The position numbers were made by a program, and so were the translations under genes. Shown here piece by piece: positions 6,213 through 10,078 of a stretch of DNA of 10,078 nucleotides; the stretch's first letter is position 1; every line of letters begins with the position of its first letter. The notes beneath the pieces are model-generated. The model made no database searches. It had not been told where the DNA came from and saw nothing but the letters and a program-made list of their open reading frames with translations. This stretch comes from Thermodesulfovibrio sp. (GTDB lineage Bacteria; Nitrospirota; Thermodesulfovibrionia; Thermodesulfovibrionales; JdFR-85): NCBI GenBank assembly GCA_027016675.1, contig JALUSH010000166.1, forward strand, positions 1 to 10,078, in the 5' to 3' direction.

Positions 6213-6440
6213 CTACTCCCAGTTTAAGTAAACCAATTCAAACCCTATCACCTCCTCCCACTGATTGATCTGTTCTGAAATCTCTCTCAATTTATCCGCA
6301 GTTTCTGCCTCGAGTACAATGGCAATCCCCTTGTCTCCAGCCCCTTCTACTGTAACGGATGCCAATCCATTGAGCTTCTCAACAACCATCTCTTCATAAT
6401 CCTTTCTTATTGGCACAACTACTGCTCCTGCTACTGGCAT
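6213..6440 (-). CDS. napD: NapD, chaperone for periplasmic nitrate reductase
   Basis: A 75-residue NapD-family protein. NapD is cytoplasmic and binds the Tat signal peptide of NapA so that export waits for cofactor insertion. The sequence has the family's ferredoxin-like pattern: first strand AGAVVVPIRKDY, central GDKGIAIVLEAE, and a final strand after INQWEEVIGF ending in ELVYLNWE. I chose the ATG at 6440 because AAGGAGGAG lies just upstream; a 12-residue longer frame begins upstream of that ribosome binding site. It lies 114 bases after napA, with a strong hairpin between them, and 55 bases before the octahaem cytochrome gene, so these three probably share a transcript. Confidence 0.88.
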   Translation of the reverse strand: MPVAGAVVVPIRKDYEEMVVEKLNGLASVTVEGAGDKGIAIVLEAETADKLREISEQINQWEEVIGFELVYLNWE

Positions 6441-6506
6441 CTTAGCTCCTCCTTGTAAATCTATATTCAATTGCACCTATTGGACAGACATCTCCATTGA
6501 TAAAAG

Positions 6507-6534
6507 TCCCCTCTCTCCTTTAGGAGAGAGGGGA
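6507..6534. repeat. perfect 13-base-pair hairpin between napA and napD
   Basis: The arms CCCCTCTCTCCT (6508-6519) and AGGAGAGAGGGG (6522-6533) pair perfectly, extended by one T-A pair, around a two-base centre. On the minus strand CTTTTATC follows, a weak T-run. It could be an attenuator that lowers napD expression relative to napA, an mRNA-stabilising end, or a dispersed palindromic repeat element. Symmetry means it would fold on both strands. Confidence 0.75.
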
Positions 6535-6554
6535 TAAATAGAATATGGGAGGGG

Positions 6555-8975
6555 TTACACCTTTATAAGTCTTACAGCACATACCTTAAAGTCAGGCTCT
6601 CCAGCACCTGACCAGCTCTTGGGATCATCCACAGTAAGAAGATTTATCAGCTTGTTTTCATCAAACCATGGAACAAACACCATTCCTGGTCTTGCCCTGT
6701 CTGTAATCCAGACAGGTAGAACGATCTCTCCTCTTCTTGAAACTATCTTGAGTTTCTCACCACTTTTAACATTGAGAGACCTTGCATCCTCAGGAGAAAC
6801 CTCCACATAGGCATGGGGGTTCATCTCCCTGAGCAGTTTCACTCGCATGGTCATAGTACCTGAGTGCCAGTGCTCTATCACCCTTCCTGTATTAAGCACA
6901 TAGGGATAGTCTGCATCAGGCATTTCATAATCCAGACCTGCTTTAAGAACCCTGATAATTGCCTTTCCGTCAGAGCCTTTATGGAACGGGTGATGGCCAT
7001 AGTAATTAATAGGACCTGGAAGTCCCTTTTCCTCAAGATGCTGATCATACAGGGTCACATAGCCAGTCTTGTATCTTCTTGTGGTTGTGCCAAACACCCT
7101 TTCAGCATAATCCTTTGAAATGTAGCGTTTAGCAGTCCCTCTGTTGTCAAATTCTGTGCTCGGACATGGCCATTGTATACCACCAGCATGTGCCTTCAGT
7201 TTCTTATAGGTGGCACCCCAGAGATCCACATCCTGTCCCCTGGTGCAGAGACGGTACTCATTCCATGCCTCCTCTTCGGTCTCAAAGCCCAGGCCATAGA
7301 CCTCTCTAACCTCTTTTACATTACCTGTCATCGGATCGATTACTCTATAGCGGGTCTTTCTGCCAAGCTTCTTTGCTATCCTTTTTGCTATTTCCTTTAT
7401 CTGCCAGAAATCAGACCTTGCCTCACCTGGTGGGTCTATGAGTTTGGGGATAAACTGGGACCTCCGGTCTGTCTGTCCCATCACACCTTCCTTTTCCACC
7501 CACATGGCAGAAGGAAGAACAACTGTGGCAAGTTCTGTTGTCCTTGTGGGATAAATATCACTAACCACTGTAAAGGCCTTTTTCATTGCCTCACGGTATA
7601 TGCTTGCATTTGGAAGACTCTGGCCAGGGTTTGTGGTATTTATCCAGATAGCCTTTATCTTGCCTTCTCTAAGCCTCATAAACATATTAACAGCAGGGCC
7701 TGTGGGTTTCTTTGGCATCCATTCTACCTTCACACCCCAGATATCTGCTATCTCCTTTCTGTGTTTCGGGTTTACCACAGCCCTGTGGCCTGGCAGGATA
7801 TGCGTAAGTCCTCCCTGCTCACGGGTGCCACCACAGGCATTGGGCTGCCCTGTTAGGGATAGTGAATCCGATCCTGGCTTTCCAATCTTTCCGGTCAACA
7901 GATGCAGGTTGTGCAACTGGCAGTTCAGTTGTACCCCTTTGGTACGTTGATTTATTCCCATGGTCCAGATGCTCAGAGTAGGATGGCCCTTTCTTGCAAA
8001 CCACTGGGCTGCCTTTCTTATATCTGAGGCAGGCACACCCACAAGCCCCTCTATCTTCTCAGGGGCATAATCTGAAAGAAATCTTTTGTATGCCTCAAAA
8101 TCAACAAAATCTCCCTTGGTCTTCAGGCCTTTCCTGAATGTACAGTACTTCAGATGTTCCTTATCCACAAGACCCTTTTCTATGATCACGTAGGCCATTG
8201 CATTAAGAAGATACATATCATAACCAGGCCGGAATTTAAGATGGAGGTCAGCATACCTTGCCGTTGGAGTGTACCGGGGATCAGCCACTATTACCTTCAC
8301 CCTGTCTGGATAGGCACTCTTACGGTCGATGACTCTTCTGAACAGCATGGGATGATTTTCTGCAGTATTTGAACCTATAATAAAGAAGCAATCCGTTGTA
8401 TCAAAGTCATCATATGTGCCTGCAGGTTCGTCTGCTCCAAAGGTATTGAGATACCCACCCACTGCAGAAGCCATACATAGTCTTGGATTACCTTCCACAT
8501 TGGCTGTGCCGATAATCCCTTTGAAGAGCTTGTTCGCTGCGAATGCCTCCTGTGTAGTATTCTGGCCTGAACCATACCAGGCCACACTATCCGGGCCATA
8601 AGTTTTTATTAGCTCGGCAAATTTATCAGCAATCAGTTCAATGGCATCTTCCCATGATACCTCTTTAAAAGACCCATCAGGCTGCCTGACCATCGGCTTT
8701 GTAAGCCTGTCATTACCGTACATGATATGAGGCAATGAATAACCCTTCATGCAGAGACGGCCAAAATTTATGGGACTGTCTGCATCACCTTTCACTGTCA
8801 CTACTCTTCCGTCTTTAACTCCTGCAAGCACCGTACAGCCTGTCCCGCAAAATCGACACTGAGCCCTTCCATAGCTGATTGAAGGCTCAGCAATAGCCTC
8901 AACCGGTAGCCCTGCCATTGCCAGTGCAGTGGCAGCTGCGGAGGCCTTGATAAACTCTCTTCTACTAAGTTCCAT
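6555..8975 (-). CDS. napA: periplasmic nitrate reductase, molybdenum catalytic subunit
   Basis: An 806-residue molybdopterin oxidoreductase of the NapA group, reducing nitrate to nitrite in the periplasm. The N-terminus carries a Tat signal (SRREFIKASAAATALAMAG). The 4Fe-4S site is C40-x2-C43-x3-C47 with C75 in CMKG. The molybdenum ligand is C167 in GNPRLCMASAVGGY, as in NapA and unlike the aspartate of NarG or serine of DMSO reductases. Bis-MGD binding regions (for example GQPNACGGTREQGG) and a C-terminal cofactor-binding domain (about 690-806) complete it. Length is close to typical NapA. The ATG at 8975 follows AGGGAGGTG. The next gene is napD; no napB or napC is present, so it may act alone or with an unusual electron donor. 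Assimilatory NasA and formate dehydrogenase are less likely, given the Tat signal and the NapD neighbour. Confidence 0.95.
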   Translation of the reverse strand: MELSRREFIKASAAATALAMAGLPVEAIAEPSISYGRAQCRFCGTGCTVLAGVKDGRVVTVKGDADSPINFGRLCMKGYSLPHIMYGNDRLTKPMVRQPDGSFKEVSWEDAIELIADKFAELIKTYGPDSVAWYGSGQNTTQEAFAANKLFKGIIGTANVEGNPRLCMASAVGGYLNTFGADEPAGTYDDFDTTDCFFIIGSNTAENHPMLFRRVIDRKSAYPDRVKVIVADPRYTPTARYADLHLKFRPGYDMYLLNAMAYVIIEKGLVDKEHLKYCTFRKGLKTKGDFVDFEAYKRFLSDYAPEKIEGLVGVPASDIRKAAQWFARKGHPTLSIWTMGINQRTKGVQLNCQLHNLHLLTGKIGKPGSDSLSLTGQPNACGGTREQGGLTHILPGHRAVVNPKHRKEIADIWGVKVEWMPKKPTGPAVNMFMRLREGKIKAIWINTTNPGQSLPNASIYREAMKKAFTVVSDIYPTRTTELATVVLPSAMWVEKEGVMGQTDRRSQFIPKLIDPPGEARSDFWQIKEIAKRIAKKLGRKTRYRVIDPMTGNVKEVREVYGLGFETEEEAWNEYRLCTRGQDVDLWGATYKKLKAHAGGIQWPCPSTEFDNRGTAKRYISKDYAERVFGTTTRRYKTGYVTLYDQHLEEKGLPGPINYYGHHPFHKGSDGKAIIRVLKAGLDYEMPDADYPYVLNTGRVIEHWHSGTMTMRVKLLREMNPHAYVEVSPEDARSLNVKSGEKLKIVSRRGEIVLPVWITDRARPGMVFVPWFDENKLINLLTVDDPKSWSGAGEPDFKVCAVRLIKV

Positions 8976-9036
8976 AGAACACCTCCCTTTTGATTAACTG
9001 TTACTTTCAGATTTAGAACACCTACTATTACATTTT

Positions 9037-9065
9037 CACATATTAACGAGTAAATGGTATGTCAA
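9037..9065 (-). promoter_or_regulatory. candidate sigma-70-type promoter of napA
   Basis: On the minus strand a perfect TTGACA (9065-9060) is followed after 17 bases by TATGTG (9042-9037), which matches three of six bases of the -10 consensus. Transcription would start near 9030, giving a leader of about 55 bases before napA. The -35 is good and the -10 is weak, consistent with an activator-assisted promoter or a chance match. Confidence 0.35.
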
Positions 9066-9163
9066 TGGATGTAAATTTTTTGTAAAGCTGATCACTGGAA
9101 GACCCCTCCTGGAACATTACAGCACTGAAACAAAATTCAGCACAACACAAAAAAACCCTCTTC

Positions 9164-9182
9164 TCCTGATTTTATTTCAGGA
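9164..9182 (-). terminator. weak terminator candidate after the response regulator
   Basis: Six-base arms TCCTGA and TCAGGA pair around a seven-base AT loop. On the minus strand GAAGAGGG separates the stem from seven consecutive T, so the geometry is not ideal. It lies about 95 bases past the regulator's stop codon. Confidence 0.3.
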
Positions 9183-9276
9183 TCCAAATAGAAATACTTA
9201 CTACTAATATACATCATACCATAGAACAAACTTTAAATCATTATGTGATTCAGAAAAAAAGCGGTTAACTATTTCT

Positions 9277-9996
9277 CTATTCTGGCACAACAAACCTGTA
9301 ACCCACCCCCGGTATGGTTATTATATACTCAGGAGTTGAAGGATCCATCTCTATCTTTGCTCGCAGATGCTGGATGTGTACATCTATCACCCTTGACCAT
9401 GAATACAATTTCCTGGCATCCTTCCAGAGGGCGTTTCTTATGAAATCACGACTTAGTACCTTATCCCTGTTTTTTATTAAAAGGCATAATAGTTCAAATT
9501 CCTTCGGTGTTAAATCAATCTTTTTCTCTCTAACAAGTACTGTCCTTTTAGCTACATCTACAACTATTTCACCGGCTGTTAAAGTTTCAAGGGAATGAAC
9601 AGATGTACGCCTGAGACATGCCTTTATTCTTGCTACAAGCTCGATTGCCTCAAAGGGTTTTATTACATAATCATCAGCACCGCTTTCAAGTCCAAGAACG
9701 CGGTCAGAAATACCATCCTTGGCTGTAAGCATAATTATTGGTATATTGAAATGTCTGTCCCTGAGTTCACGACATAGTTCTATTCCATCTCCATCAGGAA
9801 GCATGAGATCAAGAACTATAAGGTCTGGAACTCTATTAGCAATAAAATCTCTTACCCCTGCACAGTTCACCGCAGTGACAACCTCGAAACCGGCTATTTC
9901 AATATTTGCCTTTATAACCTTTAAAATATCAGGATCATCATCAACTACCAGAAGTGAAACTCCCCCGACAGGAGTCGGGGGCTTCTTGTTATCCAA
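9277..9996 (-). CDS. OmpR/PhoB-family response regulator
   Basis: A 239-residue two-component response regulator. The receiver domain (about 14-130) has the acidic pair D19/D20 in VVDDDPDI, phosphoacceptor D63 in IVLDLMLPDGDG, T91 in MLTAKDG and K113 in VIKPFE. The winged-helix DNA-binding domain (about 138-238) has the usual LTPKEFELL helix, the recognition helix SRVIDVHIQHLRAKIE and the hairpin-wing ending IPGVGYRFV. The partner kinase is not in the window, and the signal is unknown. It points the same way as napA, but a 300-base gap separates them. The assigned start is a TTG without a clear ribosome binding site. The first codons form a GC-rich hairpin, so the true start is uncertain. About ten N-terminal residues (KKPPTPVGG region) are not typical of the family. 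Confidence 0.92.
   Translation of the reverse strand: MDNKKPPTPVGGVSLLVVDDDPDILKVIKANIEIAGFEVVTAVNCAGVRDFIANRVPDLIVLDLMLPDGDGIELCRELRDRHFNIPIIMLTAKDGISDRVLGLESGADDYVIKPFEAIELVARIKACLRRTSVHSLETLTAGEIVVDVAKRTVLVREKKIDLTPKEFELLCLLIKNRDKVLSRDFIRNALWKDARKLYSWSRVIDVHIQHLRAKIEMDPSTPEYIITIPGVGYRFVVPE
9962..9981. repeat. GC-rich hairpin over the response regulator start
   Basis: CCCCCGAC and GTCGGGGG pair perfectly around AGGA. It lies at codons 6-12 of the assigned regulator frame and just after the stop of the open frame coming from the right. It could be a terminator or processing signal for the upstream gene, or a structure that limits translation of the regulator. On the plus strand it is followed by CTTCTTGTT, but no plus-strand gene is seen there. 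Confidence 0.6.
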
Positions 9997-10078
9997 GCTC
10001 TAAACCTAATTGACCCTTATCATCTTTCTCCTGATGTTCTACATATTGCAAAATAGCCCTTTCATTTAGCCCAACCGT
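9989..10078 (-). CDS. possible C-terminal end of an upstream gene, partial
   Basis: An open frame enters from the right edge and stops at 9989 after 29 codons. It ends with residues such as LNERAILQYVEHQ and GQLGLELG, which look like real helical protein rather than random frame. It overlaps the assigned TTG of the response regulator by eight bases, an arrangement seen in coupled genes. I do not recognise the family from so short a tail. It could also be a chance open frame. Confidence 0.35.
   Translation of the reverse strand, partial: TVGLNERAILQYVEHQEKDDKGQLGLELG

Larger units (their letters stand above)
8976..9276. other. intergenic region upstream of napA
   Basis: No gene is seen in these 301 bases. 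It would hold the napA promoter and the end of the response regulator transcript. Two small hairpins occur: CTGAA and TTCAG (9125-9140), and TCCTGA and TCAGGA (9164-9182). On the minus strand the second is followed, after a nine-base gap, by a run of seven T, a weak terminator for the regulator gene. A half-match to the FNR-like palindrome (ATGATTTAAA on the minus strand, 9232-9241) lies near the right end. Confidence 0.55.

Noticed and set aside
7173..7856. 227-codon plus-strand open frame
   Set aside because: It is antisense to napA, with no ribosome binding site or recognisable domain.
9228..9241. Third copy of the FNR-like palindrome upstream of napA
   Set aside because: Only one half (ATGATTTAAA on the minus strand) matches; the other half does not, and it lies about 250 bases from napA, so I did not count it as a site.
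9236..9255. AATCA and TGATT inverted repeat as an FNR-type operator
   Set aside because: The arms are in the opposite orientation to TGAT-N4-ATCA and the spacing is five bases, so it does not fit the family; it is probably chance in AT-rich sequence.

Overview
The window looks like part of a bacterial chromosome from an anaerobe that respires nitrogen oxides. Base composition is moderate to low in GC by eye. Codon use includes many AGA, AGG and ATA codons, and ribosome binding sites are strong and uniform (AGGAGGTG type). Multihaem cytochromes, a CGWxCP-type membrane ferredoxin and this gene style would fit Nitrospirota (Thermodesulfovibrionia-like) or a similar phylum. That taxonomy is inference only, because no marker gene is present.

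Layout, left to right. A short heptamer tandem repeat lies at the left edge (85-119). A minus-strand NapH/CcoG-like polyferredoxin membrane protein follows (166-1143). A plus-strand Phd/VapC-type toxin-antitoxin pair (1235-1869) is divergent from it. Next comes a frame-broken minimal nucleotidyltransferase (MNT) gene (1856 to about 2290), then a hairpin (2303-2323) between the convergent blocks. From there all recognised genes are on the minus strand. In transcription order (right to left) they are an OmpR/PhoB-type response regulator (9996-9277), a 300-base intergenic region, napA (8975-6555), napD (6440-6213), an octahaem hydroxylamine-oxidoreductase-family cytochrome (6157-4661), a terminator-like hairpin and regulatory gap, norC (4405-3740, with two haem c sites) and norB (3724-2333).

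How the genes could work together. NapA reduces nitrate to nitrite in the periplasm, with NapD as its assembly chaperone. The octahaem HAO-like cytochrome sits where a nitrite reductase would be expected, and the NorCB complex reduces NO to N2O. No NirS, NirK, NrfA, NapB, NapC, NorD or NorQ is in the window. The attractive reading is that the octahaem protein handles nitrite, giving NO, hydroxylamine or ammonium. The NapH-like protein may feed quinol electrons into the periplasm.

A 14-base palindrome, ATGATTYAAATCAT, occurs before the napH-like gene and again before norCB. It resembles the FNR/NNR/DNR family site and could tie the two units into one anaerobic or NO-responsive regulon. At the napH-like gene it sits exactly 41.5 bases before the start codon, which suggests a class II promoter making a leaderless mRNA.
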